Assembly: GCA_016710115.1 (NCBI GenBank)
Contig: JADJLN010000004.1
Span: 307,857-371,856 of the forward strand
Direction: 5' to 3'
Source: Saprospiraceae bacterium
GTDB taxonomy: Bacteria; Bacteroidota; Bacteroidia; Chitinophagales; Saprospiraceae
DNA length: 64,000 nucleotides
Of this stretch, positions 1 to 8,741 are shown piece after piece. Position 1 is the stretch's first letter, and every line of letters starts with the position of its first letter. Position numbers and translations under genes: made by a program. The notes under the pieces were generated by a model, which ran no database searches, was not told where the DNA came from, and saw only the letters and a program-made list of their open reading frames with translations.

Positions 1-2097
1 GATAAGACCATAGAGGATCTGGAACATGAATTTACAGGGGACGACCTCAACCATATCCTGCAACTACGGGAAATGATCAAAGGCAATGGCCAGGATGCGG
101 AGGTTCTTCGGATGGCAAGGAGGTTGGAAGGTTCCGTTCGGAACACCGGAACCCATGCAGCAGGGGTGATCATTGCGCCAGACGATCTGACCTCCTTACT
201 CCCGATATGTACATCCAAGGATTCAGATTGGTATGTTACCCAGTTTGAAGGCGGGCTCGTGGAATATGCAGGGATGCTGAAGATGGACTTTCTGGGTCTC
301 AAAACGCTGTCGATCATCAAAGATGCGATCCAGAATATCGTGCTTCGGTATGGAGAGTCGGCCAATATTGATCCGGATGAGATCCCACTCGATGATGAAA
401 AGACATTCGAGACCTTTCAGCGAGGTGAAACAACGGCCCTCTTTCAGTTTGAATCCGAAGGCATGCAAAAGCACCTCCGCGACCTCAAACCGACCAATAT
501 TGAAGACCTTATCGCGATGAACGCCCTCTACCGGCCCGGGCCGATGGAAAACATCCCCAAGTTTATCAACCGGAAACACGGGCGGGAAATTGTTGAATAT
601 CCGCATGAATGGCTGGAGGATATCCTCCGTCCGACCTATGGCATCATGGTCTATCAGGAACAGATCATGCAGGCCGCCCAGATCATGGCTGGATATTCGC
701 TCGGACAAGCGGATATGTTGCGACGAGCCATGGGAAAGAAGAAGGCAGAAGAAATGGACCGGCACCGGCAGATCTTCCTGGAAGGGGCTACGGGTAAAGG
801 GGTCAATGAAAAGCAGGCCCATGATATCTTCGATACCATGGCTCGATTTGCGTCCTATGGTTTCAACAGATCACATGCCGCTGCTTATTCCGTCCTGGCA
901 TTTCAGACAGGCTACCTGAAGACCCATTATCCCGCAGAGTTCATGGCGTCTGTGCTGACACATAACAAAAGCAACCTGGACAAGGTCAACTTCTTCCTGA
1001 ATGAATGCAAGCGAATGGGATTGACCATTCTGGGGCCGGACGTGAATGAATCGCACATGCACTTTACGGTCAATGAGCGAGGGGCCATCCGATTCGGGCT
1101 GTCTGCATTGAAAGGGGTAGGAGAGGGGCCTGTGGAGGCGATCATGGCTGAACGGTCGGGAAATGGACCGTATCCGGATGTGTTCGATTTTGTTCGCCGG
1201 CAAAACCAACGGGTGATCAACAAGAAGGTCATGGAAAGTCTGGTCCTGGGCGGTGCGCTGGATTGTTTCGATGGGATCCACCGGGCACAATATTTTGCCC
1301 CGACGGATCGATACGAGACCTATCTGGAGCATTTGCTGAAATTCGGAGGTGCTCTCGGTCAGTCGGATGATTCCGCTCAACAAAGTCTGTTTGGCGATGA
1401 GGCAGTGATGGAATCAGTTGTTTTGCCGGCTGCCCCCAATGTTGAGCCATGGACACTGACTGATATGTTAACCCGGGAAAAAGCAGTTGCTGGCATATAT
1501 CTGTCCGCTCATCCTCTTGACCAATTCAGGCTGGAAGCGGATTATGTTGCCACACTCACCCTGGACAGGGTGGAGGAACAGAAGGACAGGCGGTTTCGTC
1601 TGGCAGCAGTTGTGACTGATGTGCAGCACAAATACTCCAATAAGCAGGGTGATATGTTCGGGATTTTCACGATCCAGGACTATCGGGGAGAAATGGAAAT
1701 CAAACTGTTCAAGGAGGATTACCACAAGCATAAGCACCTGTTCGAACCAGGTCAATGCCTGCTGATCACGGCCATCAACGGCAAGAACCACTGGAACAAC
1801 CAGTATCGGTTTCAGGTCCTGGATGTCAGCCTGCTGAGTACTGCAGGGGAGCAGTTTACCAAAGGCATCAATGTGCATATTCCGGTCGAACTCCTGACGT
1901 TACCCCTGATCGAATCACTTGAAAAAGCCTGCAAGGAACACAAGGGACAGCATCCACTGGGGCTGACCGTGTATGACCCCGAGGCCAGAGCGATGCTGCG
2001 AACACAGGTCCAGAAGTACAAGGTCCATGTGGACAACAGCTTTGTCGATCAGGTACGCGGAATGGGGCTGAGCTATCGAGTGGATATCAAGCAATAA
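1..2097 (+). CDS. dnaE: DNA polymerase III subunit alpha (C-terminal part, 5' end outside window)
   Basis: The frame is open from base 1, so the gene starts upstream; the last 698 residues are present, whereas complete bacterial DnaE proteins have roughly 1,150-1,450. The protein is the catalytic subunit of the replicative polymerase. Visible parts are the palm segment around THAAGVIIAP, KMDFLGLKTL with the third catalytic aspartate (codon near 286), the fingers helices with YQEQIMQAAQ and GFNRSHAAAYS, a helix-hairpin-helix stretch, and an OB fold in the last third (MFGIFTIQDY). The PHP domain and the first two catalytic aspartates lie outside the window. It converges on rnc with a 44-base gap in which I see no clear terminator. 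This is one of the longer frames here without an indel. Confidence 0.96.
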   Translation, partial: DKTIEDLEHEFTGDDLNHILQLREMIKGNGQDAEVLRMARRLEGSVRNTGTHAAGVIIAPDDLTSLLPICTSKDSDWYVTQFEGGLVEYAGMLKMDFLGLKTLSIIKDAIQNIVLRYGESANIDPDEIPLDDEKTFETFQRGETTALFQFESEGMQKHLRDLKPTNIEDLIAMNALYRPGPMENIPKFINRKHGREIVEYPHEWLEDILRPTYGIMVYQEQIMQAAQIMAGYSLGQADMLRRAMGKKKAEEMDRHRQIFLEGATGKGVNEKQAHDIFDTMARFASYGFNRSHAAAYSVLAFQTGYLKTHYPAEFMASVLTHNKSNLDKVNFFLNECKRMGLTILGPDVNESHMHFTVNERGAIRFGLSALKGVGEGPVEAIMAERSGNGPYPDVFDFVRRQNQRVINKKVMESLVLGGALDCFDGIHRAQYFAPTDRYETYLEHLLKFGGALGQSDDSAQQSLFGDEAVMESVVLPAAPNVEPWTLTDMLTREKAVAGIYLSAHPLDQFRLEADYVATLTLDRVEEQKDRRFRLAAVVTDVQHKYSNKQGDMFGIFTIQDYRGEMEIKLFKEDYHKHKHLFEPGQCLLITAINGKNHWNNQYRFQVLDVSLLSTAGEQFTKGINVHIPVELLTLPLIESLEKACKEHKGQHPLGLTVYDPEARAMLRTQVQKYKVHVDNSFVDQVRGMGLSYRVDIKQ

Positions 2098-2141
2098 GGG
2101 TTGGGGCTGCAGCCAAAGGTCAGTTGTACAAACAGGCCGGC

Positions 2142-2879
2142 CTACTCATTCTCCTCCTCGGAGAGCACACCCATTTGCAATAATGCTTTTTCCGAAGCAC
2201 TTTGTTCTGCACTCTTTTTATTGTAATCTTCAGCGATCGAGATCTTTTCACCCGCGACAAAAACGGCCACCTTGAATCGATCCCGTTTGTCGTGCTTGAA
2301 CCGGGAAACAACCTTGAACTCGGCTTCCTTGCCATGTTTCTGGCACCACTCCAGCAATTGGCTTTTGAAGTTGTCATCAAAGGTTTCGAGTTCGTGAATG
2401 TCAAGATATTTCCGAAGTACCTTTCGAACAATGAATTGGTGTGTGCTACGGTAACCCCGGTCGAGGTAGATGGCACCGATCAGGGCTTCAAACGCATTGC
2501 CCAGCATTGAACTGCTGAGCCGCGTGGTGTTATACTCGTTCAGAAGAAAATCAAGTCCCATATCCGATGCCAGATCATTCAGCATCTTTCGCTTGACGAT
2601 CTTACTTCGCATTTTCGTCAGGAATCCTTCATCACTGACGGGGTATTTCTTGAACAGATATTCGGCTACAACTGTCCCCAGAACTGCATCACCAAGATAT
2701 TCCAGTCGCTCATTATTGTGGGTGGGTGCTTCCTGAACGTGTGCTGAGGACTTATGAAAAAAGGCCAGTTTGAACAGATACAGATTGGCAGGTACAAAAC
2801 CGAGCAAGACATACATCCGTCGGGCCAGGTCCCTGTCCTCAGAGAAGTAGTAGTTGTACAGCTGGCGGATGACTTTCAA
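2142..2879 (-). CDS. rnc: Ribonuclease III
   Basis: A 245-residue endonuclease that cleaves double-stranded RNA in rRNA and mRNA processing. The catalytic domain occupies about residues 1-150 and carries the family signature NNERLEYLGDAVLG, with the metal-binding Glu and Asp residues. A second acidic cluster is seen at NAFEALIGAIYLDRG. The C-terminal 75 residues fit a double-stranded RNA-binding domain (FKSQLLEWCQKHGK, then a basic SAEQSASEKALL helix). It is third in the operon acpP-fabF-rnc, and its ATG lies one base after the fabF stop, so the two are probably translationally coupled. This gene order is common in Bacteroidota. Confidence 0.96.
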   Translation of the reverse strand: MKVIRQLYNYYFSEDRDLARRMYVLLGFVPANLYLFKLAFFHKSSAHVQEAPTHNNERLEYLGDAVLGTVVAEYLFKKYPVSDEGFLTKMRSKIVKRKMLNDLASDMGLDFLLNEYNTTRLSSSMLGNAFEALIGAIYLDRGYRSTHQFIVRKVLRKYLDIHELETFDDNFKSQLLEWCQKHGKEAEFKVVSRFKHDKRDRFKVAVFVAGEKISIAEDYNKKSAEQSASEKALLQMGVLSEEENE

Positions 2880-2880
2880 C

Positions 2881-4128
2881 TCACTTGTCGAATTGCTTGA
2901 ACAGGACGGAAGCGTTGTGGCCTCCGAAACCGAACGTATTGCTCAAAGCGACACGCACTTTCCTGGATTGTGCCTCATTGAACGTGAGATTCAATCGACT
3001 GTCAATTTCCGGGTCGTCTGTGAAATGGTTGATGGTTGGTGGGATATACCCATGCTGGATGGCCATAATACAGGCTATCGCTTCCACGGCTCCGGCAGCA
3101 CCGAGCAAGTGGCCGGTCATCGATTTTGTCGAGCTGACATTCAGATTGTAGGCATCATCACCGAAAACTTTTTGAATGGCTTTCACTTCAGCGATATCTC
3201 CCAGCGGGGTGGATGTACCGTGCACATTGACATAGTCCACCTCGTCTCGATTTACACCGGCATCCCGCAATGTTTCCTTCATCACGTTGGTGGCTCCCAA
3301 ACCTTCCGGATGTGGTGCTGTCATATGATAGGCATCTGCAGTCATGGCACCACCACAGACTTCTGCATAAATTGTCGCGCCGCGTTTGATCGCATGCTCC
3401 AGTTCCTCAAGGATCAATGCTCCTGCACCTTCACCCAGGACAAACCCGTCCCGATCCCGGTCAAATGGCCGTGATGCAGTGGTCGGGTCATCATTGCGTT
3501 CTGACAGCGCTTTCATGGAATTGAATCCACCCAGTCCGGCATGGGTGACAGCTGCCTCCGATCCTCCACTGATGATAATGTCCGCACGCCCCATCCGAAT
3601 ATAGTCCATGGCATTGATCATGGCATGATTGGAAGAAGCACAGGCAGAAACAGTGGCATAATTCACACCGCGGAATCCGTACTGGATGGAAATGTGGCCA
3701 GCGGCAATATCCGTAATCATTCGGGGAATGAGAAACGGACTGTATCGTGGTGTGCCTGAACCTTTGGCAAAGGTTTCGATTTCCTGCTCCAGTGATACGA
3801 GGCCTCCGATTCCGGAAGCCCAGATGACACCCGCCCGGTCCTTGTCGATTTTCTCCAGGTCAAGACCCGAATTGCGCATTGCCTCGTCTACAGCGACCAT
3901 GGCATACTGACAGAACAGGTCCATTCGACGGGCTTCCTTTCGATCCATGCACACTTCCGGATCAAAGTTTTTCAGTTCGCAAGCGAAATGAGTCTTGAAC
4001 AAGGATGCATCGAAATGCGTAATCGGATTTGCCCCGCTCCTGCCGGCCTGTAGACCTTCATGGAATGCGGAAACAGAATTACCGATGGGTGTGACGGCCC
4101 CAATGCCGGTGATGACCACTCTTCTCAT
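2881..4128 (-). CDS. fabF: Beta-ketoacyl-ACP synthase II
   Basis: A 415-residue condensing enzyme that extends acyl-ACP with malonyl-ACP in fatty acid elongation. The thiolase-fold triad is visible: the nucleophilic Cys in VSACASSNHAM, the first His in VNVHGTSTPLGD and the second in KSMTGHLLGAAGAVE. The C-terminal glycine-rich NTFGFGGHNASV is also typical. Length matches the family. Its substrate carrier AcpP is encoded immediately upstream on the same strand, separated by 132 bases that contain a strong hairpin with a T tract, so expression relative to acpP may be set by partial termination. rnc follows one base after the stop. Confidence 0.97.
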   Translation of the reverse strand: MRRVVITGIGAVTPIGNSVSAFHEGLQAGRSGANPITHFDASLFKTHFACELKNFDPEVCMDRKEARRMDLFCQYAMVAVDEAMRNSGLDLEKIDKDRAGVIWASGIGGLVSLEQEIETFAKGSGTPRYSPFLIPRMITDIAAGHISIQYGFRGVNYATVSACASSNHAMINAMDYIRMGRADIIISGGSEAAVTHAGLGGFNSMKALSERNDDPTTASRPFDRDRDGFVLGEGAGALILEELEHAIKRGATIYAEVCGGAMTADAYHMTAPHPEGLGATNVMKETLRDAGVNRDEVDYVNVHGTSTPLGDIAEVKAIQKVFGDDAYNLNVSSTKSMTGHLLGAAGAVEAIACIMAIQHGYIPPTINHFTDDPEIDSRLNLTFNEAQSRKVRVALSNTFGFGGHNASVLFKQFDK

Positions 4129-4149
4129 ACGGGATCACTGATTTTTGAA

Positions 4150-4192
4150 ATAAAAAAACCACAAATCAAACGCAGTCCGCCGATTTGTGGTT
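4150..4192 (-). terminator. Hairpin terminator/attenuator between acpP and fabF
   Basis: An 11-bp perfect stem (GATTTGTGGTT and AACCACAAATC on the + strand, arms at 4182-4192 and 4157-4167) is followed on the minus strand by seven T. It lies between acpP and fabF, so it probably ends most acpP transcripts and lets a fraction continue into fabF-rnc. Confidence 0.8.
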
Positions 4193-4260
4193 CGGTACCG
4201 GATCGGACGTCAGGTCGCGTTCCAATACATAGCAACCCTCCAGGAGAGTTGCCTAACGGT

Positions 4261-4500
4261 TTAGGCCTCCAGATTTTTCTCGAGATAGGTTACGGCCTGT
4301 CCGACGGTTTGGATATTTTCGGCCTCTTCATCAGGAATGGAGATGTCAAACTCCTTTTCAAACTCCATGATGAGTTCTACCGTATCCAGAGAATCCGCGC
4401 CAAGGTCATTCGTAAAGCTGGCCTCAGGGGTCACCTGGGATTCGTCGACGCCCAGTTTCTCCACGATGATATTCTTTACACGTTCAGCAACGTTAGACAT
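4261..4500 (-). CDS. acpP: Acyl carrier protein
   Basis: A 79-residue acidic four-helix protein that carries growing acyl chains on a 4'-phosphopantetheine arm. The attachment serine is in the canonical motif LGADSLDTVEL. It heads the acpP-fabF-rnc operon on the minus strand and is followed by a strong terminator-like hairpin, consistent with the high expression expected for this small protein. No Shine-Dalgarno sequence is seen. The 261 bases between it and the divergent pyk gene hold no other reading frame I can support. Confidence 0.97.
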   Translation of the reverse strand: MSNVAERVKNIIVEKLGVDESQVTPEASFTNDLGADSLDTVELIMEFEKEFDISIPDEEAENIQTVGQAVTYLEKNLEA

Positions 4501-4727
4501 GGTCAGTCTTTTAAGTGATTAGAAAAGTTGTGCAAAGAAACCAAAAGCACCCCGATTCCCAAAGTATTTCGAATTATTTATTCCAACCGGGTGTTACAGC
4601 CTGTACAGGTTTTCTTCGGTGTGTCAACCCGATCTGTTCGGAATTCGTTCCGGATACCGAATAATCATTGAACATATTTACACTGGTTAAAGCCAGTTGA
4701 CCCGACTAGGGATCACCCGCACCGATG

Positions 4728-4735
4728 TATCTTTG
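4728..4735 (+). promoter_or_regulatory. Promoter -7 element upstream of pyk
   Basis: TATCTTTG fits the Bacteroidota -7 consensus TAnnTTTG and lies 26 bases before the pyk ATG. No TTG is found at the expected 19-21 base spacing. The longer word TATCTTTGACCGT recurs exactly in front of nqrA at 23746. Confidence 0.6.
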
Positions 4736-4761
4736 ACCGTCTATTCACTGAGGTACCACCT

Positions 4762-6201
4762 ATGGGCATGCAAATCGTCGATAAACAGTTTACCAAGATC
4801 GTGGCCACCGTGGGTCCGGCTTCCAGTTCCTATGAGGTCCTCAAAGACCTGGTCCGGGCAGGCGTGAACCTGTTTCGCCTCAACTTCTCTCACGGCACCC
4901 ATGAAGATCACGACCAGGTGATCAACCATATTCTGGCCATCAACCGGGAATGCCGGACACATGTCGGTATTCTGGCTGATCTCCAGGGGCCAAAGCTGCG
5001 GGTGGGACGAATGAAAGGGGACGGGTTGACCATTTCCCCAGGCGATATCCTGACGTTTGTCCAGGAGGAATGTGAAGGTGACGAACACCGGATCTACATG
5101 TCTTATGAAGGCTTTGCCAGAGATGTCGTCCCCGGAGAACGTGTGCTGGTCGATGACGGAAAAATTGTCCTGGAAGTAGTTGACTCCAACCGCATTGATC
5201 AGGTTCGATTGAAAGTGATCTTTGGCGGCATCCTCAAATCAAACAAAGGTGTCAATCTGCCGGATACAGTCGTCACGCTGCCCAGCTTGACTGAAAAGGA
5301 CAAAGCCGACCTGGAATTCATCCTGACCAAGCCGGTCAACTGGATTGCGCTGTCCTTTGTTCGTTCCCCCGACGATCTAATTGATCTGCGTGAACGGATC
5401 GAATTGAAAAAGCATCCGGCCAAGATTATCGCCAAAATTGAAAAACCGGAGGCGGTCAGAGAGATCGATCATATTATCCGGCAGAGTAACGGCATTATGA
5501 TCGCCCGTGGTGACCTCGCCGTGGAAGTGCCCATGGAACGAATGCCTATCATTCAGAAGGATATCATCAACCTGTGCATCCAGTGGGCCAGACCAGTTAT
5601 CGTCGCCACCCAAATGATGGAGAGCATGGTAACGAACCCGACACCGACCAGGGCCGAGATCACGGATGTCGCCAATGCAGTCCTGGATGGGGCAGATGCG
5701 TTGATGCTCAGTGGAGAAACCGCGGTGGGCATGCATCCGACCAAGGTCATCAACGCCATGAATGCCATTATCACAGAGGTCGAAAAACGATACAGTATCC
5801 AGGGACGGCGTCCCTTTCCCTCTCCAAAATCATCCACCTTCCTGTCTGATGCAGTCTGTTTTAATGCGGCTATGCTTGCAGAAGAGGTCGGTGCCAAGGC
5901 CATTGTCGGCATGACAACCTCAGGATATACAGCATTCAAGGTTTCCAGCTACCGCCCGGCGTGCAAGATCTATATCTTCTCCGAGCAAACCATGATGCTG
6001 GCCACACTCAACCTAGTCTGGGGTGTACACGGTTATTATTACGACAAGTTTACCAGCACAGATGAAACGATCAACGATTCGATGGCCATTCTGAAAGAGC
6101 ACGGCCGGGTGAAGGAGGGAGATGTGATCATCAACACGGCAAGCATGCCTTTGCACGCCCGGTTGAGAACCAATATGCTCAAGGTATCTGTGGTAGAATG
6201 A
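4762..6201 (+). CDS. pyk: Pyruvate kinase
   Basis: A 479-residue glycolytic enzyme converting phosphoenolpyruvate and ADP to pyruvate and ATP. Recognisable parts are the N-terminal KIVATVGPASSSYE, the substrate Arg/Asn region FRLNFSHGTHEDH, the active-site lysine strand AKIIAKIEKPEAV and the signature TRAEITDVANAVLDGADAL with SGETA. The B domain lies between about residues 75 and 170, and the C-terminal allosteric domain is complete. An alternative ATG lies two codons downstream (4768). The gene is divergent from acpP, monocistronic as far as can be seen, and has a clear -7 promoter box. The frame is intact. Confidence 0.97.
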   Translation: MGMQIVDKQFTKIVATVGPASSSYEVLKDLVRAGVNLFRLNFSHGTHEDHDQVINHILAINRECRTHVGILADLQGPKLRVGRMKGDGLTISPGDILTFVQEECEGDEHRIYMSYEGFARDVVPGERVLVDDGKIVLEVVDSNRIDQVRLKVIFGGILKSNKGVNLPDTVVTLPSLTEKDKADLEFILTKPVNWIALSFVRSPDDLIDLRERIELKKHPAKIIAKIEKPEAVREIDHIIRQSNGIMIARGDLAVEVPMERMPIIQKDIINLCIQWARPVIVATQMMESMVTNPTPTRAEITDVANAVLDGADALMLSGETAVGMHPTKVINAMNAIITEVEKRYSIQGRRPFPSPKSSTFLSDAVCFNAAMLAEEVGAKAIVGMTTSGYTAFKVSSYRPACKIYIFSEQTMMLATLNLVWGVHGYYYDKFTSTDETINDSMAILKEHGRVKEGDVIINTASMPLHARLRTNMLKVSVVE

Positions 6202-6286
6202 GGCCATTTTCTCACCTTTGGTACGAATTTTTCCACTCTTGCGTTATCTCTTCCAAGATTCCGCCTATCTCCTTAGCGTTTTGCAA

Positions 6287-7990
6287 ATGATTGAATTCCA
6301 GACTCGATTCATTGTCCTGTTGTGCTTGCTTTTCGGTATGCACACCGCCATGGATGCCCAAAATACACGGGTTCCGGAAAAGGAACTGGAGGCCCAGTCT
6401 GCATTTATCGACGCCAACCGTGAATTGATTCTGGGTAACTTTGGACAAGGCAGAAACCCTGTATCGTGATCTGCAACGCAAATATCCGGCTAACCATGCG
6501 GTAGCCTACGCGCTGGCACAATTGCAGATGAGTAGGGAAGATTATCCGAATGCCTTGACCGCCATTCGCAATGCCAGGAAAGGACAGCCGGAGAATGTCT
6601 GGTACGCTATCCTGGAAGCGGATATCCTCGAGAAGACCGGACGATATAAAGATGCAGCTGCGCTTTACAGGGAGTTGGTTACGGCCAATCCCAAAGAGTC
6701 TTATTATTATCAACAGTGGGCATTTTACCTGATCAAGGCAGGCGACGCAACAGGAGCAATCCAGGTCTTTGATCAGCATGAACAGGAACTGGGCTTCCAG
6801 GAGGAAATTGCCCAGAAAAATATATGCTCTATCGGGGCATGGGAAAAATGCAGGAAGCTGCCGCTGTACTCGAGAAGGTAATCGGGATGCAACCCTGGAA
6901 TCTCAATGTGATGTACACTCTGGCTGACTTTTATGAAGAAAACGGAGCAACGGAAGAAGCCAGAACATGGTATGCCCGGATACTGGACAAACATCCCGGA
7001 GAATCTGAGGCCAGACTGGCACTTGTCCGACTTGAACAATCAGAAAACGCATCTGGTCCGATAGCCGAACTGGCCGTGATCTTCCGTGACAGACAGGCCA
7101 GTCTGGATGATAAAATCCTGGCCATCCTTCCCCATATCCAGGCATTTGCTGACCAGCGTGATCCAGAACTCGGGAAGGCCCTGGATTCGCTGGCCCTCAT
7201 CCTGGATCAGACTCATCCGGATCAGGCCAAGGTAGCCAGTATCCAGGGGGATCTATCATTTTATCGTGGAGATTACGCCGGTGCGATCACCGCGTACCGT
7301 CTTGCCCTGGATCGCGAGCAGACCATTTTTGCTATTTGGGATCAACTGCTTCAGGCAACCAGCGCAGCACGCATGTTTGACCAGCAGGTCCGGTACGCCG
7401 ATCAGGCTCTGGATGTCTTTCCGAATCAGGGGCGGGTTCACTTTTTCCTGGCAGAGGGTTTACTCGAAACGGGTCGATCGAAGGAAGCCATTGATGCGAT
7501 CAATCTGGCGCGTTTGATGAGTCAGAAGGATGGCTATCTACTGTACCATCTGGCTATCCTGGAAGGACGGGCACTGGCCCGACTCGGCCGGAAAGAGGCA
7601 TCCATCAATGCATACAATCAGGCACTTGCTCTCAATAGAAACGGCCCCGAGGCATTGGCGTTTCGAAGCTTCAGCCAACCCGACCCCGCCGACCAGTGCA
7701 GGGACGCCGAGTCAGCAGCCACAACGTCTGCTCATCTGGAAGTGGTCACTTATGCCCTGGCATCCTGCGCTTTTATCCGCAACGATTACGTGGCCGCACG
7801 CACACAGCTGGAGCAGCTTCTCTCCCAAACCAACTACCCTCATCCGGATTGGCTCGAACTGCTGGGCGACGCCTGCTCGCTGTCAGGTCAGATCGACACC
7901 GCACTGACCTACTGGCAACGTGCCCGTGACGGAGGTAGCACATCATCAACCCTTGCCCGGAAAATGGCAAACCATCGCTATGCGGAATAA
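6287..7990 (+). CDS. Secreted tetratricopeptide-repeat protein (frame broken twice)
   Basis: About 568 residues once two indels are corrected: an extra G near 6439 (ILGNF joins DKAETLYRDL) and a shift near 6823 (AQKN joins MLYRGMGK). The N-terminus is a signal peptide, cut probably after TAMDAQ. The rest is a long array of TPR helices, with motifs such as GDYAGAITAYRLALD and GRKEASINAYNQALA. TPR solenoids hold protein complexes together; the exact role is unknown. It overlaps the DUF4292 lipoprotein by 11 bases, and an EnvC-like factor follows, an arrangement found in other Bacteroidota that suggests a cell-envelope job. The ATG at 6287 was chosen because it starts directly at the signal peptide. 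Confidence 0.82.
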
Positions 7991-8741
7991 TCAGGTCACT
8001 TCTCTTTTTTTCCTGCTTGCATTGATCGGGCTCATCCAGGGATGTCACCCGAGGACGTCATCGGCCCTTGATCGTCTGGAACGAACGGATGTAAGAACCT
8101 CATTGCTTCAAGGCCCTTATGCCTGGGAATGGTTTTCTTGTTCAGGCCAGATCGATATGACATCATCTGTATTCACCGGAACAGGTCAATATACGCTCCG
8201 GATGCAGAAAGACAGCCTGCTCTGGGCGGTAGTCCGGTTTATGGGCATCGAAGTCGCGCGCATCCAGGCGGATCCCGATTCAATGGTGGTACTCAACCGG
8301 TTCGAACGAAAGGTTGACGTCTACACCTGGGAGGAGGTCCGCAAGAAAACCGGGTATCCCGCCTCCCTCGGAACCATGCAACGGACTGTGTTGGGCTGGT
8401 TGCCACTGGTCACATCATCTCTGGAAATCCTCAAGACGTCAGCAGAAGGAATGGAAGTGATGGGCAAAGAGGGGGTAATCCAGGTCAATGCATTCCTGAC
8501 CGAACCGGACCTCATTCCATCGGCATGTGTCTATCGCGATCTGAGTTCGGGGATGTCTGCCGAAGGCAATCAGACAGGTGTCCTCGACCCGAAATCGCTT
8601 CCCGTTCCCGGTGAACGGTCGTGGGATATGAAAGTGGATGAAAAGTCTCGCTTATTTTTGCGTATCCATGTTGAGGACCCAAACCTTTCCGGCCCGCTTG
8701 AATTTCCGTTTGACATTCCCGAGCGCTATGCGCGTCAGTAG
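7980..8741 (+). CDS. DUF4292-type lipoprotein
   Basis: A 253-residue lipoprotein of unknown function. The start was set at the ATG before MRNNQVTSLFF because it gives a clean lipoprotein signal peptide ending in LIQGC, with the lipid-bearing Cys at about residue 21. The mature part is a beta-rich domain (FSCSGQIDMTSSVFTGTGQY, LLWAVVRFMGIEVARI) resembling the LolA/LppX-like fold assigned to DUF4292 in Bacteroidota; that assignment is from memory of the family. It overlaps the TPR gene upstream by 11 bases and the EnvC-like gene downstream by 14 bases, so the three are one transcription unit. Confidence 0.8.
   Translation: MRNNQVTSLFFLLALIGLIQGCHPRTSSALDRLERTDVRTSLLQGPYAWEWFSCSGQIDMTSSVFTGTGQYTLRMQKDSLLWAVVRFMGIEVARIQADPDSMVVLNRFERKVDVYTWEEVRKKTGYPASLGTMQRTVLGWLPLVTSSLEILKTSAEGMEVMGKEGVIQVNAFLTEPDLIPSACVYRDLSSGMSAEGNQTGVLDPKSLPVPGERSWDMKVDEKSRLFLRIHVEDPNLSGPLEFPFDIPERYARQ

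Noticed and set aside
223..2036. Long minus-strand frames opposite dnaE
   Set aside because: They are antisense shadows of a clear DnaE frame and show no family motifs.
2202..4518. Plus-strand frames opposite rnc, fabF and acpP
   Set aside because: They encode no recognisable motif and lie entirely within intact minus-strand genes.
4551..4590. A promoter for acpP (TTG ... TACTTTG on the minus strand)
   Set aside because: Spacing and the first two bases of the -7 box do not fit well enough to list it as a feature.
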